A stretch of DNA of 45,750 nt from Bacteroidaceae bacterium (GTDB lineage Bacteria; Bacteroidota; Bacteroidia; Bacteroidales; Bacteroidaceae), in the NCBI GenBank assembly GCA_017628775.1, contig JAGBYN010000111.1, positions 1-45,750 on the forward strand, read 5' to 3'. Shown here piece by piece: positions 26,370-35,382 of this stretch. The position numbers and the translations under genes were made by a program. Positions within the stretch are counted from its first letter, which is position 1. Every line of letters begins with the position of its first letter. The notes beneath the pieces are model-generated. The model was not told the origin of the DNA. It did not search any database and was given only the letters and a program-made list of their open reading frames with translations.

Positions 26370-26455
26370 TTTTTTTGACTTCTTCACCTTCTTGTTTTTT
26401 CTAGATTAAAAAAATCAGTCCTTCTACCTTCTTGTTTTTCTAGAATTAGCGAATT
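26370..26455. repeat. Two direct repeats of about 25 bases upstream of the carrier gene
   Basis: ACCTTCTTGTTTTT followed by TCTAGATTA or CTAGAATTA occurs twice, about 42 bases apart. On the minus strand it is an A/G-rich leader with two CTAGAAAAA(A)CAAGAAGGT motifs. It could be a regulator site or a small tandem duplication. Confidence 0.5.
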
Positions 26456-26540
26456 AGAGATTTTTTTCATCAAAGACGCACAGGTAAGAGTCATCTACTG
26501 CCCCACCCCGTTGCGTCCATGTTGTTCATCTCAAAAAGAA

Positions 26541-26563
26541 GGGCGGTTCCTGATTGTCCGCCC
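26541..26563 (-). terminator. Probable terminator of the leu operon
   Basis: GGGCGG (26541-26546) pairs with CCGCCC (26558-26563) around an 11-base loop. On the minus strand the hairpin is followed by TTCTTTTT. It lies 22 bases past the leuB stop codon. Confidence 0.65.
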
Positions 26564-26585
26564 CACTACGATCGTTCTTTCGTAT

Positions 26586-27647
26586 TTAAATTTTATTGAT
26601 ATATGCCACAATCCACTGCCCCACCTCACGCGTGCCATAATGTGGCGCACCTTGTACTTGTATTTCTGGGGTGCGCACCTGAGCATCAAGACTTGCACGT
26701 ACGGCAGCACGCACTAAAGCGGCTTCTTCCGTTAAATTAAAATGCTCAAACAGCATCGCCACCGAAAGGATCTGCGCCAAGGGATTGGCAATATTCTTGC
26801 CCTTTGCCTGAGGCCAACTGCCGTGGATGGGTTCAAACACTGGCGTACCTTCGCCTGTTGAAGCTGAGGGCAGAAGCCCCATCGATCCCGTGATGCACGA
26901 GGCTTCATCGGTAAGGATATCGCCGAAGGTATTTTCGGTAACCATAACATCAAAGAACTTGGGATCCTGAATCATGCGCATGGCGGCATTATCCACATAC
27001 ATAAAGTCGGTGGTCACCTCTGGATACTGCTCTGCCACCGCCATCGCCACTTTACGCCACAATCGTGACGTGGCCATCACATTGGCCTTATCCACCACGG
27101 TAAGGTGGCGACGTCGGCGCATGGCAAGGGCGTATGCCACATGCAGGATGCGCTCAACCTCAGCACGCGTATAAACGCAGGTATCCAAGGCTTTGTCTTC
27201 GCCTTCTTCCTTCGTTCCGAAATACATGCCGCCCGTCAGTTCGCGGATACACACGAAATCAGCACCACGCACCAATTCCTCACGCAATGGCGATTGATGG
27301 AGCAGTCCTTCAAACGTTTCAATCGGGCGAATATTGGCATAAAGCCTTAAACGTTTGCGCATGGCTAAAAGGCCTTGCTCGGGACGAACCTTGGCATGCG
27401 GATCATTATCAAACTTCAAGTCGCCTACAGAGGAGAAGAGTACCGCATCTGCATCACGACACACCTCGTAGGTCGCCTGTGGAAAAGGATCGCCCACAGC
27501 ATCTATGGCAGCGCCACCCACAAGGGCGGTGGTAAAGGTGATGTGATGATTGAATTTCTGGGCAATGGCTTTCATCACAGCCACGCCTTGTTCTGAGATT
27601 TCTGGGCCGATACCATCGCCCGGAAGCACTGCGATATGGAGATTCAT
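26586..27647 (-). CDS. leuB: 3-isopropylmalate dehydrogenase
   Basis: 353 residues. Oxidises and decarboxylates (2R,3S)-3-isopropylmalate with NAD+ to 2-oxoisocaproate in leucine synthesis, as a cytosolic homodimer. Family marks are visible: [10 protein letters not shown] at about 8-17, [10 protein letters not shown] at about 135-144 (substrate loop), [14 protein letters not shown] at about 186-199 (catalytic Lys), and DNAAMRM ... [14 protein letters not shown] (metal-binding aspartates). The length is normal. It follows leuD by 38 bases as last gene of the operon. Confidence 0.97.
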   Translation of the reverse strand: MNLHIAVLPGDGIGPEISEQGVAVMKAIAQKFNHHITFTTALVGGAAIDAVGDPFPQATYEVCRDADAVLFSSVGDLKFDNDPHAKVRPEQGLLAMRKRLRLYANIRPIETFEGLLHQSPLREELVRGADFVCIRELTGGMYFGTKEEGEDKALDTCVYTRAEVERILHVAYALAMRRRRHLTVVDKANVMATSRLWRKVAMAVAEQYPEVTTDFMYVDNAAMRMIQDPKFFDVMVTENTFGDILTDEASCITGSMGLLPSASTGEGTPVFEPIHGSWPQAKGKNIANPLAQILSVAMLFEHFNLTEEAALVRAAVRASLDAQVRTPEIQVQGAPHYGTREVGQWIVAYINKI

Positions 27648-27685
27648 AACTGTTTATTTAAGGTAGTTTCTATGAGCGCTATGCC

Positions 27686-28270
27686 TTAGCGGCGCTGTTC
27701 AAAGGCTTTGATTTTATCTTGATGTTCGAGCAGGAAGTCTATATCATCGAGCGCATTCATCAAGCAGTATTTCTTATAGGCATTGAGTTCGAAGGTCTCC
27801 GAATGCCCTGTGGCTGAGTTCGTAATGGTTTGGTTGGGCACATCCACCACCACCATCGTTGCGGGATCACTCTGTATCGTTTCAAACAATTCTGCCAAAA
27901 AAGTTTCGCTTACCTGAACGGGCAACACGAAATTATTCAATTCATTTTGTTTGTGGATATCGGCAAAGAAACTACTCACCACCACACGAAAGCCGTAGCC
28001 ACTGAGCGCCCATGCCGCATGCTCGCGACTGGAGCCGCAGCCAAAGTTCTTACCTGCCACCAGGATCTCACCGCTGTAAGTGGGGTCGTTGAGCACGAAG
28101 TCGGTTAGCGATCCATCCGCAGCGTAGCGCCAGTCGCGAAATAGATTTTCGCCAAACCCTTCTTTGTCGGTTGCTTTAAGGAAACGTGCGGGGATAATTT
28201 GATCGGTATCCACATTTTCCAGGGGAAGAGGTATGCACGTACTCTTTATTATATTGAATTTTTGCTTCAT
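27686..28270 (-). CDS. leuD: 3-isopropylmalate dehydratase, small subunit
   Basis: 194 residues. Swivel-domain subunit of isopropylmalate isomerase, acting with LeuC to convert 2- to 3-isopropylmalate. It shows [12 protein letters not shown] at about 20-31 and the substrate-recognition loop [13 protein letters not shown] at about 73-85. The length is normal. The upstream region is odd: a dispersed hairpin repeat abuts the start, so the ~30 bases before the ATG are a pyrimidine-rich string of repeated CTCTCAA units. Ribosome access or expression relative to leuC may be affected. Confidence 0.97.
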   Translation of the reverse strand: MKQKFNIIKSTCIPLPLENVDTDQIIPARFLKATDKEGFGENLFRDWRYAADGSLTDFVLNDPTYSGEILVAGKNFGCGSSREHAAWALSGYGFRVVVSSFFADIHKQNELNNFVLPVQVSETFLAELFETIQSDPATMVVVDVPNQTITNSATGHSETFELNAYKKYCLMNALDDIDFLLEHQDKIKAFEQRR

Positions 28271-28275
28271 AGTTG

Positions 28276-28545
28276 GAGGGGAGAGAGTTGAGAGTTGAGA
28301 GTTGAGAGAAAAGCCTTCGGCTCGTTAAGAGGTTAAAAGGGACCTAAAGGTCCGTTAAGAAGTTAAGAGGTTAAGAGGAGGCTACGCCTCGTTGAGAGGT
28401 TAGGAGAGTTGAGAGGTGTAGGGGCCGATCCCCGTGTCGGCCCGTCGTCAATTCACTCATGAATCGCGCCATTCCGTGTCGGCCCGTCGCCAATCAATGC
28501 ACCAATTGAGCCATTCCGTGTCGGTCCGTCGTCAATCAATGCACT
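28276..28545. repeat. Composite dispersed repeat, copy R2, inside the leu operon
   Basis: Inverted relative of the R1 segment at about 4655-4883. Read on the minus strand it has two and a half copies of a 42-43-base unit containing GACGACGG[AG]CCGACACGG, then GGATCGGCCCCTACAC. The mini-hairpin string follows (stems GAGGC/GCCTC, GGACCT/AGGTCC, and GAGCC/GGCTT at the third position). Then come repeats of CTCTCAA up to 6 bases before the leuD ATG. It has one more 42-43-base unit than R1. It lies in the 419-base leuC-leuD gap. No promoter or ORF is recognised in it. Confidence 0.8.
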
Positions 28546-28689
28546 TATCTCATGTGCTCGTTAAGAGGTTATGATTTTATTTTTCTCACGCAAAGAAGTT
28601 TTACAAAACTGAAGGTCGCGCAAGTCTATAACCCAAATGACACGCTAATAATAGTTCAAATCCGCATAGCAGTTGTACTCTGTATCGAA

Positions 28690-30066
28690 CTAAAGGAAGT
28701 TGCGCGGATCTGCAATCACGCCGCACACAGCTGCTGCGGCAGCCACGAGCGGACTGGCCAGGCATGTACGCGCACCTGGACCTTGACGGCCCTCGAAATT
28801 TCTATTGCTTGTTGACACCACGAGCTTACCCGCGGGCACCTTGTCGTCGTTCATACCCAAGCATGCCGAGCAACCGGGCTGACGTATCTCAAACCCTGCG
28901 TCAAGCAACACCTGATCAAGACCTTCGGCTTTGATTTGTTCGACCACCTTCCACGAACCGGGCACCAGCCAAGCCACAACGTGCTCTGCCCTCCGACGCC
29001 CTTTCACCACCGAGGCAAACGCTCGGAAATCTTCAATGCGTCCGTTGGTGCATGCTCCTAAGAACACGTAATCAACCGGTTTACCAAGCATCTTCTCGCC
29101 TGCTTTGAATTGCATGTAAGCCAGCGCCTTTTCATCTGAGGCGGTCTTGGCTTCAGGAATCGTCTGGGTGATTCCCATGCCCATTCCAGGATTTGTGCCG
29201 TAAGTAATCATAGGTTCAATATCGGTTGCGTCGATCGTCACTTCCTTGTCGAACACGGCGTCGTCATCGCTGCGCAATTGCCGCCATCGCGCCACAGCCT
29301 CGTCCCAGGCCTCACCCTTTGGGGCATACGGGCGATGTTTTAAATAATCAAACGTCACGTCGTCGGGCGCCACGAACCCACCACGCGCCCCCATTTCAAT
29401 CGAGAGGTTGCACAACGTCAGTCGGCCCTCCATCGAGAGTTCACGCACCGCCTGTCCGGCATATTCCACAAAATAGCCTGTTGCGCCACTGGTTGAAATG
29501 CGGCTCATGATATAAAGGGCAAGATCCTTGGCGGTGACGCCTGCCCCCAACGAACCCTCAACAGTAATACGCATACTTTTGGGTTTAGTTTGAAGGACGC
29601 ACTGCGAAGCCAATACCATTTCCACTTCCGACGTGCCCACACCGAAAGCCACCGCCCCCAAAGCGCCATGCGTGCTGGTGTGCGAATCGCCACACACGAT
29701 GGTCATACCTGGCAACGACAACCCCTGCTCTGGACCCACAACGTGAATAATCCCGTTATTGGGGTGCATCATGCCAAAATGCGTCAAACCGAAGTCCTTG
29801 GCATTTTGTGCCAGGGCATCCACCTGCTTGCGCGACACGGGGTCGGCTATCGTCTTATCCTGATCATGCGTGGGCGTATTGTGGTCGGGCATGCAGATGA
29901 TGCGCTCGGGGCGAAAGCACTGAATGCCACGCCCGCGCAATGCAGCAAAGGCTTGCGGGCTAGTCACCTCATGGCAATACAAACGATCAATGTAAAGTTG
30001 CGTAGGGCCCTCCGTGATTTGCTGCACCACGTGGGCATCCCATATTTTATCAAAAAGCGTATTCAT
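28690..30066 (-). CDS. leuC: 3-isopropylmalate dehydratase, large subunit
   Basis: 458 residues from ATG 30066. The in-frame extension to 30108 is not supported, because homology starts at [12 protein letters not shown]. It is the aconitase-fold [4Fe-4S] subunit of isopropylmalate isomerase. Family motifs are [15 protein letters not shown] at about 120-135, GACTNGR (first cluster Cys, near 335) and [10 protein letters not shown] (the other two Cys, near 395-404). It follows leuA by 71 bases. The partner gene leuD is separated from it by 419 bases of repeat-rich DNA, where the two genes are normally adjacent. Confidence 0.97.
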   Translation of the reverse strand: MNTLFDKIWDAHVVQQITEGPTQLYIDRLYCHEVTSPQAFAALRGRGIQCFRPERIICMPDHNTPTHDQDKTIADPVSRKQVDALAQNAKDFGLTHFGMMHPNNGIIHVVGPEQGLSLPGMTIVCGDSHTSTHGALGAVAFGVGTSEVEMVLASQCVLQTKPKSMRITVEGSLGAGVTAKDLALYIMSRISTSGATGYFVEYAGQAVRELSMEGRLTLCNLSIEMGARGGFVAPDDVTFDYLKHRPYAPKGEAWDEAVARWRQLRSDDDAVFDKEVTIDATDIEPMITYGTNPGMGMGITQTIPEAKTASDEKALAYMQFKAGEKMLGKPVDYVFLGACTNGRIEDFRAFASVVKGRRRAEHVVAWLVPGSWKVVEQIKAEGLDQVLLDAGFEIRQPGCSACLGMNDDKVPAGKLVVSTSNRNFEGRQGPGARTCLASPLVAAAAAVCGVIADPRNFL

Positions 30067-30137
30067 GGTTTTATCGTTGAGCGTAAAAACATAGCGCCTT
30101 AAACGCACGTCGTTTTTTTTATTCTGGAGCTGAGGGT

Positions 30138-31634
30138 TTACTTTTTAAACTTGTTAATACAATCCACATAGGCTTCAGCACTTGCCGCAATGATGTCGGT
30201 GTTTGCACCGAAACCGTAATAGAAGTGCCCATTGTATTCCACTTGCATGTGCACCTTGCCTATATCGTTCGAACCACGACTGTTGGCCTGGATAGTAAAT
30301 TCCTTCACAATGATCTGTCGGTGAATAATTTTGCGTATCGCATTGATGGCGGCATCTACAGGACCGTTGCCGTCTGCTGCACTCGAGAATTTCTCGCCCG
30401 CAATGTCCAGCGTTACGGCAGCCACGGGGCGCACGCCCTGTCCGCTGGTCACCTGCAGATAGTCCAATTTAATGGCATGCGAGTTCTTGCGTTCCTCGCC
30501 CGCCAACACCAGCACATCGTCGTCCGTCACCTCCTTTTTCTTGTCGGCCAGCGCCAAGAAATTTTCGTAGATAGCATGAAGCTTATCGTCGTCCACATCC
30601 ACACCCAGTATCTCCAGGCGGTGTTTGAGCGCAGCATGGCCCGAACGGGCCGTCAGGATAATTGAATTTTCATCAATGCCCACATCCTTAGGGTTTATAA
30701 TCTCATAGGTCTCAACATGCTTTAAGATACCATCCTGATGAATGCCCGACGAATGCGCAAAAGCATTACGCCCCACAATCGCCTTATTGGGCTGTACGGG
30801 CATGTTCATGAGCGATGAGATCAAGCGACTCGTTGCGCAGATCTTCTGCGTATTGATGTTCGTTGTGATATTTAAATCGTGGTGGCACTTCAGGATCATA
30901 GCAATCTCTTCAGCGCTGGTGTTTCCCGCGCGCTCACCAATGCCGTTGATCGTCACTTCCACCTGGCGTGCCCCGTTTATCACGCCCTCGAGCGTACACG
31001 CCGTGGCCATACCCAGATCGTTGTGGCAGTGGGTTGAAATAATCACGTTGTCAATGCCATCCACGTGTTCCTTGAGGTATTTAATTTTCTGTCCGTATTC
31101 ATGGGGCAGGCAATAGCCAGTCGTGTCGGGGATGTTCACCACCGTCGCACCGGCCTTGATCACCGCCTCAAGCACGCGCGCCAAATATTCATTGTCGGTG
31201 CGCCCAGCGTCTTCGGCATAAAATTCAACGTCCTCCACATAGCGCTTAGCATACTTCACCGCACGCACAGCGCGCTCAATAATCTCATCGCGATTGGAGT
31301 TGAACTTATATTTTATGTGCAGGTCGCTCGTACCGATACCAGTATGAATGCGCTTATGCTTGGCGTAAGCCAACGCCTCGGCAGCGCAATCAATGTCTTT
31401 CTCCACAGCGCGTGTCAGCGCGCAAATCGTAGGCCACGTCACAGCCTTTGAAATTTCAATCACACTATTGAAATCGCCAGGACTCGACACGGGGAATCCT
31501 GCCTCAATAACATCCACGCCCAAGGCTTCCAACTGACGCGCCACCTGAATCTTCTCTATCGTATTCAGCTGGCAACCTGGAACCTGTTCGCCATCGCGTA
31601 ATGTCGTGTCAAATATATATAAATGATCTGCCAT
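30138..31634 (-). CDS. leuA: 2-isopropylmalate synthase
   Basis: 498 residues from ATG 31634; frame extension to 31736 is rejected because the family begins at [17 protein letters not shown]. It condenses acetyl-CoA with 2-oxoisovalerate, the committed step of leucine synthesis. Visible are [14 protein letters not shown] near the start (metal and catalytic residues), the HCHNDLGMA metal motif near 200, and a C-terminal ~110-residue LeuA dimer/regulatory domain (from about [18 protein letters not shown]) that carries leucine feedback inhibition in family members. Citramalate synthase is the alternative, but the leuCDB neighbours favour LeuA. Its leader of about 140 bases may be regulatory. Confidence 0.95.
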   Translation of the reverse strand: MADHLYIFDTTLRDGEQVPGCQLNTIEKIQVARQLEALGVDVIEAGFPVSSPGDFNSVIEISKAVTWPTICALTRAVEKDIDCAAEALAYAKHKRIHTGIGTSDLHIKYKFNSNRDEIIERAVRAVKYAKRYVEDVEFYAEDAGRTDNEYLARVLEAVIKAGATVVNIPDTTGYCLPHEYGQKIKYLKEHVDGIDNVIISTHCHNDLGMATACTLEGVINGARQVEVTINGIGERAGNTSAEEIAMILKCHHDLNITTNINTQKICATSRLISSLMNMPVQPNKAIVGRNAFAHSSGIHQDGILKHVETYEIINPKDVGIDENSIILTARSGHAALKHRLEILGVDVDDDKLHAIYENFLALADKKKEVTDDDVLVLAGEERKNSHAIKLDYLQVTSGQGVRPVAAVTLDIAGEKFSSAADGNGPVDAAINAIRKIIHRQIIVKEFTIQANSRGSNDIGKVHMQVEYNGHFYYGFGANTDIIAASAEAYVDCINKFKK

Positions 31635-31782
31635 AGTCTTGAAAGTTTTTGTTGTGTGTTCAGTGCCATAAAAAAACGAGGAGGGAAAGCGCATGCGCAC
31701 AAGGCGCCTAAACCACGGCGAAGAACGCCGCACCAACAGCCTGCCCCAACGCGCTTCTTTTCAACGCGCATTTTTTATTTTG

Positions 31783-31813
31783 CAAAAATAGAAAACATTT
31801 CCCTTACCGCAAG
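31783..31813 (-). promoter_or_regulatory. Promoter of the leu operon
   Basis: The minus strand has TATTTTTG (31783-31790), an exact TAnnTTTG -7 box, preceded at 19 bases by CTTG (31810-31813), one mismatch from the -33 TTTG. Transcription would start near 31776, giving a leader of about 140 bases before leuA. Confidence 0.65.
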
Positions 31814-31869
31814 GCTAACGCGTAGATATTTTACACGTTAAACCCCACAAAGCAAGGTCCTTGATACAG

Positions 31870-31907
31870 AAAATGGAGTAGGAGAACGCTGTCCCCTACT
31901 CCATTTT
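31870..31907 (-). terminator. Bidirectional terminator after the LPP20-like lipoprotein gene
   Basis: Perfect 13-bp arms, AAAATGGAGTAGG (31870-31882) and CCTACTCCATTTT (31895-31907), with a 12-base loop. The stem abuts the stop codon at 31909. It marks the end of the 44-32 kb cluster and insulates it from leuA. Confidence 0.85.
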
Positions 31908-31908
31908 T

Positions 31909-32442
31909 TTATTTTAAATTCTCAAGGAATATTTTTTCCAGGAGGGCTTTATTAAACGCTTCGTTCTCTTGTTTGGTGAGCGTTTGATAAATCATTTCGA
32001 GGAAATCTGTGCCTTGGAGTTCCATGACGATGTAGTTGGTGTACTTGCCATCGTCGGATTTATGCCATTGGTCGCACACGATGGTTGCGCCCTTGATGGT
32101 TTGGCTCACCAGGATCTTGCTCTTTTCAATGAGCAAAGACTTTGAGATGTTTGAGTCGGCATCCTTGAGGGCTGCAGCGTAATCTTCGGTGGTGGTTTCA
32201 ACGGTCTTGGCGATTTGCGCGGCGATCTGCGCTGATGCGGCAGCCATGGCTTTCTTGCGTGCCGTTGACTGGTCGTCCGATGTGCCTGAAGCCCAAGCGC
32301 TGAGTGCGCCTTCGGGTTTGACGTATTCGCTGCATGGCATAACGAATGTTTTTTCCTTGCTCTTGGCTACTTTATTTGTTGCGCAACCTGCGACTCCCAT
32401 TAACAGCGTTAGTGAAAGTGCCCAAAATAAAATCTTTTTCAT
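31909..32442 (-). CDS. LPP20-like outer-membrane lipoprotein
   Basis: 177 residues. The signal peptide ends in a lipobox, LMGVAGC, giving a lipidated Cys at about residue 20. The mature part has ASGTSDDQSTARKKAMAAASAQIAAQI, a helix pattern typical of the LPP20 family, then a strand-rich region. The protein upstream (32615-33982) shares this A-x-A-x-A-x-x-x-I-A-A-Q-I helix, so the two are related. It is the last gene before a strong terminator. LPP20-like proteins often neighbour CsgG-like and FlgP/FlgT-like outer-membrane proteins, matching this context. Function unknown. Confidence 0.8.
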   Translation of the reverse strand: MKKILFWALSLTLLMGVAGCATNKVAKSKEKTFVMPCSEYVKPEGALSAWASGTSDDQSTARKKAMAAASAQIAAQIAKTVETTTEDYAAALKDADSNISKSLLIEKSKILVSQTIKGATIVCDQWHKSDDGKYTNYIVMELQGTDFLEMIYQTLTKQENEAFNKALLEKIFLENLK

Positions 32443-32460
32443 CGTTTTAAGGTTTTAGTG

Positions 32461-32508
32461 CCATAAAAAACAAGTTGCTTCGCTTTTGTTGGCTTTAGTT
32501 TTTTATGG
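32461..32508 (-). terminator. A/T-rich hairpin in the leader of the lipoprotein gene
   Basis: CCATAAAAAAC (32461-32471) and GTTTTTTATGG (32498-32508) pair perfectly. On the minus strand the T-run arm ends 19 bases before the lipoprotein ATG. It may be a weak terminator or an attenuator between the two LPP20-like genes. The motif TTTTTTATGGCACT recurs just before leuA (about 31661-31675). Confidence 0.45.
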
Positions 32509-32614
32509 GTGGGTTCTACGAATGTTCCATGTTTGTTTATTATGGCAACGTGACAACTTCTTTTTGTGGACTATAGAAGATGGGCCCCATCATTAATACA
32601 TTGGCATCGTGCCT

Positions 32615-33982
32615 TTAAAACATGGTGTTTAACTTCTCAAGTTGCTTTGGGAAATTGCGCTTCACGCGCTTCATCACTTCATTGATGCACATCTTCATGG
32701 TTTCCTCTGCCGTCTTGTTGGTGGGCACGAGCACCTTGACTTGCTCTTCGGAGTAATCGAGCAGGAGGGCTTGCGTTTTGTTGTTGTACACCTTCATCAC
32801 AACGGTACAATAGCAGGTGTTGAGGTCGTATTTGCCTTTCACGACCTCGCCCATATCAATCTTTGAGGAGAGGTCAATGAAGCAATCGGCTGCATCGGGA
32901 TCCTCAATAAGGGTGAAGTGGTCGTTGGAAACGATCTTGCCCAGGTAGTGCTCAATACCTTCAAGGTCGTTTTGCTCATTGAGGTAAAGGTAGGCTGTCT
33001 TGGGTTGTGCTGCCAAGGTGAGCACGACTTTTGCCGAGGGCCACGTTTGCGTTTGCAGGAGTTTGCGATAGGCTTTGGGGAGACCGTCCATAAAACTGTC
33101 GTCGATGGTGATGCGAATTTCCTGAACCTGCTGCTTGGAGGTGATGTTGGTGATGTAAAACTCTGAGGTGCCGTTGAAGTCGGTTTCGATGGCTGGCGAG
33201 ATAGCACCACTACCGGTCACGAATGCGGCTTTGAGTTTTACGTTAGGAATGACCACATCGTTTCTTGACAAGCAGGCAGCAATGGGCTTTGCCACGGGCT
33301 TAAAGACTTCGCCACTGATGTTTGCCTCGTTGGTCGTGATGGCCAAACCGCTGAACACGTTGATATAAGCGTCGAAGAGCTCGGCAGGCACATCGACATG
33401 CTGCCCCTCGATGGTCGTTGTGAGATTCATGAACAACCATGGTTCAACCGCATCCAAGCCTTTACCGTAAAGATGCAGGGCTTGCGTTAAGTTCACGTTC
33501 TCCTCTGCGGCACGACCCTTTACCAGGAAGTCGGCTGCCTTGGTCAGAACGGCGGTGCGTTGCTTTTCAGCGTTCTTGGCATAGAGTTTCTTGTCAAGCG
33601 TATAGTACACATAATACTTATCTGCGCCCTTATAGCTATCCTGAATTTCAGCGCCTTCGATCCATGCCGTCATGCTGTTGACGATGGTTTCTTCAAAGAG
33701 TTGGCGCGAATTGCCATCCACGTCCACCGTGTGCAGGAAGGATTCGTTCTCGACCTTTGTTGAGATCTGCGCGGCGATGTCTGCCAAGGCGTTTTGCGCT
33801 GCCACCTGCATATAATTATCGTCGGACAACTTCGCCATACCGATGCCGATGTAGGCTTTGCTGGACACGGGGCGTTGCTCAACCCATTCGGGTGCCTGGG
33901 CTTTAATTATTGAGGCGTGAAACACAAAGATCCCAATCCATAAAGCCCTTAAATAATTTTTAAGCGATTGTTTCATCTTCAT
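32615..33982 (-). CDS. Secreted LPP20-like domain protein
   Basis: 455 residues. The signal peptide (about 1-28, ending IIKAQA) has no lipobox. The first domain (APEWVEQRPVSSKAYIGIG ... AAQNALADIAAQI ... YYVYYTLDKKLYAK) is of the LPP20/FlgP type. A ~300-residue C-terminal region follows, with a transthyretin/Ig-like look in the middle and a TolB/CsgG-like end (DCFIDLSSKIDMG ... CYCTVVMKVYNNKTQALLLDYS). Such proteins are thought to act with CsgG-like proteins at the outer membrane. It starts 20 bases after the upstream gene. A 172-base gap with a hairpin separates it from the lipoprotein gene. Confidence 0.72.
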   Translation of the reverse strand: MKMKQSLKNYLRALWIGIFVFHASIIKAQAPEWVEQRPVSSKAYIGIGMAKLSDDNYMQVAAQNALADIAAQISTKVENESFLHTVDVDGNSRQLFEETIVNSMTAWIEGAEIQDSYKGADKYYVYYTLDKKLYAKNAEKQRTAVLTKAADFLVKGRAAEENVNLTQALHLYGKGLDAVEPWLFMNLTTTIEGQHVDVPAELFDAYINVFSGLAITTNEANISGEVFKPVAKPIAACLSRNDVVIPNVKLKAAFVTGSGAISPAIETDFNGTSEFYITNITSKQQVQEIRITIDDSFMDGLPKAYRKLLQTQTWPSAKVVLTLAAQPKTAYLYLNEQNDLEGIEHYLGKIVSNDHFTLIEDPDAADCFIDLSSKIDMGEVVKGKYDLNTCYCTVVMKVYNNKTQALLLDYSEEQVKVLVPTNKTAEETMKMCINEVMKRVKRNFPKQLEKLNTMF

Positions 33983-34002
33983 GACGTTTTTTTTGTTTTT
34001 GA

Positions 34003-35244
34003 TTATTGGATGGACACGATGGTAATCATCATATTGTTGCCTTCGGTCACAAATTCGGTTTCCACCCCTACTTTATAGAGGGCGTCGCACAAACGACCCG
34101 CGAATTTTTCGGCATTCATGCGCTTACCACGTTCGTCGAGGCGGGGGATAAGCACATCGTCGAACACGGCCGACTCAGCCACAATGCCCTGGCTGTGGTA
34201 TTCGCCGTTGTGGGCATTATCGTCCAACCACTCTTGAATGACGTCGGACAAGCGACGACCATTGTTGCAGCGGTCGCGCATCGTGACCATAGAGCCATTG
34301 CGCACTGAGAACTGAATCACGCCGCTGGCGGGCTCGTTGAAGTTCTTTTGGATTTGCTTAAGGAAAGCAGGGAGGTAATCCTTCACGGCATAGGCACAGA
34401 GGCGACCAACGTCGGTGGTTTGAAAACGATTGGTCCAGCTGTTTTCCGAACCCCAGATATTATCGGTGGCGGTTTCATAGGCCGTCATGATGACCGAAAC
34501 GCTTGAGCCATTGGCGCTGATGTTTTTCTTTAAATCAACCACGACATAAACATCGGCATCTGAACTCATGAGCAGTTGTTTGTTATTGGAATCTGCAGCG
34601 TCGGCCGACTCTTCGTAAAGCGAACGTCGGTTGGCACTCTTGCCGCTCGACATGATATTTTCGGTTTCGATGTTCAGATTTTCAAAACCCTTTTGAACTT
34701 CCGATACTGCCACACGCAAATCACGGTCGTGCTCCAGCACGGCGGTGTAGCTTTCGCCGTCCTTAGTGTAGGGCACAACGATGATTTTAGGATTTGAGAT
34801 GGCTGTGGGAGGCGTTTCGACCTTCTTGTTGCCACCGGTGTTTTTCTTTACGTCGTTGATTAATTGGCGAAGACGCACGGTCACCTTGTAAGAGCCCTGG
34901 TACTTGCCCGCAATCTTCTTGGGTTTCGCAGCTTCCTCAGAAGAGATGACATAGGCCACATAACGCGAAGCGCTGTTAAAAAACGAATTGGTATATGCCG
35001 GGGTTTCATTATACACCAAGGGTGAACCATCATTTACGCCTTCCACGCCTGTAAACATCAACGTGTGGAACAACGACTTTATGGCATTTTCTTCCACAGC
35101 TTTCTTTTCATCGGCAACGCCCGAAGTCACGAATGTAGCATTAATGCCGCTTTCGGATTCGAGGCTTACTATTTCAAGATATTCTTGTGCCTTAGCGCCT
35201 GCGACTGCAAACATGAATAGCACAATGGTTAAAATCTTTTTCAT
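34003..35244 (-). CDS. Secreted protein of unknown function in the CsgG/LPP20 group
   Basis: 413 residues with a clear signal peptide (MKKILTIVLFMFAVAGAKAQ). The mature protein has two apparent alpha+beta domains: residues about 25-135 (AIKSLFHTLMFTGVEG...) and 150-310 (KIIVVPYTKDGESYTAVLE, later DVYVVVDLKKN and VSVIMTAYETATDNIWGS). The second pattern resembles the nucleotide-free TolB-N/CsgG-like fold common in outer-membrane secretion factors. Similar proteins with DUF names occur in Bacteroidales, but I cannot assign one firmly. It lies between csgG-like and LPP20-like genes, all exported. Confidence 0.65.
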   Translation of the reverse strand: MKKILTIVLFMFAVAGAKAQEYLEIVSLESESGINATFVTSGVADEKKAVEENAIKSLFHTLMFTGVEGVNDGSPLVYNETPAYTNSFFNSASRYVAYVISSEEAAKPKKIAGKYQGSYKVTVRLRQLINDVKKNTGGNKKVETPPTAISNPKIIVVPYTKDGESYTAVLEHDRDLRVAVSEVQKGFENLNIETENIMSSGKSANRRSLYEESADAADSNNKQLLMSSDADVYVVVDLKKNISANGSSVSVIMTAYETATDNIWGSENSWTNRFQTTDVGRLCAYAVKDYLPAFLKQIQKNFNEPASGVIQFSVRNGSMVTMRDRCNNGRRLSDVIQEWLDDNAHNGEYHSQGIVAESAVFDDVLIPRLDERGKRMNAEKFAGRLCDALYKVGVETEFVTEGNNMMITIVSIQ

Positions 35245-35382
35245 AAAATTCTGGAGTTATAAAAGTTTGGAGGTTAAGCAGCCTGTTTTTTATTGTACGC
35301 TCAGGCGCCCTTCAAAATAGTTTGGCACAAACGCATAGGCTGAACATCATCAAAAGCATGGATTTTCTTGATGCGTTTATTT

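Noticed and set aside
28430..28545. CRISPR-like array
   Set aside because: Units of 42-43 bases are directly abutting without unique spacers, and no cas gene is near.
31565..31771. 68-codon frame over the leuA leader as an independent gene
   Set aside because: It runs into the leuA start region and lacks any domain; kept only as a possible leader signal.
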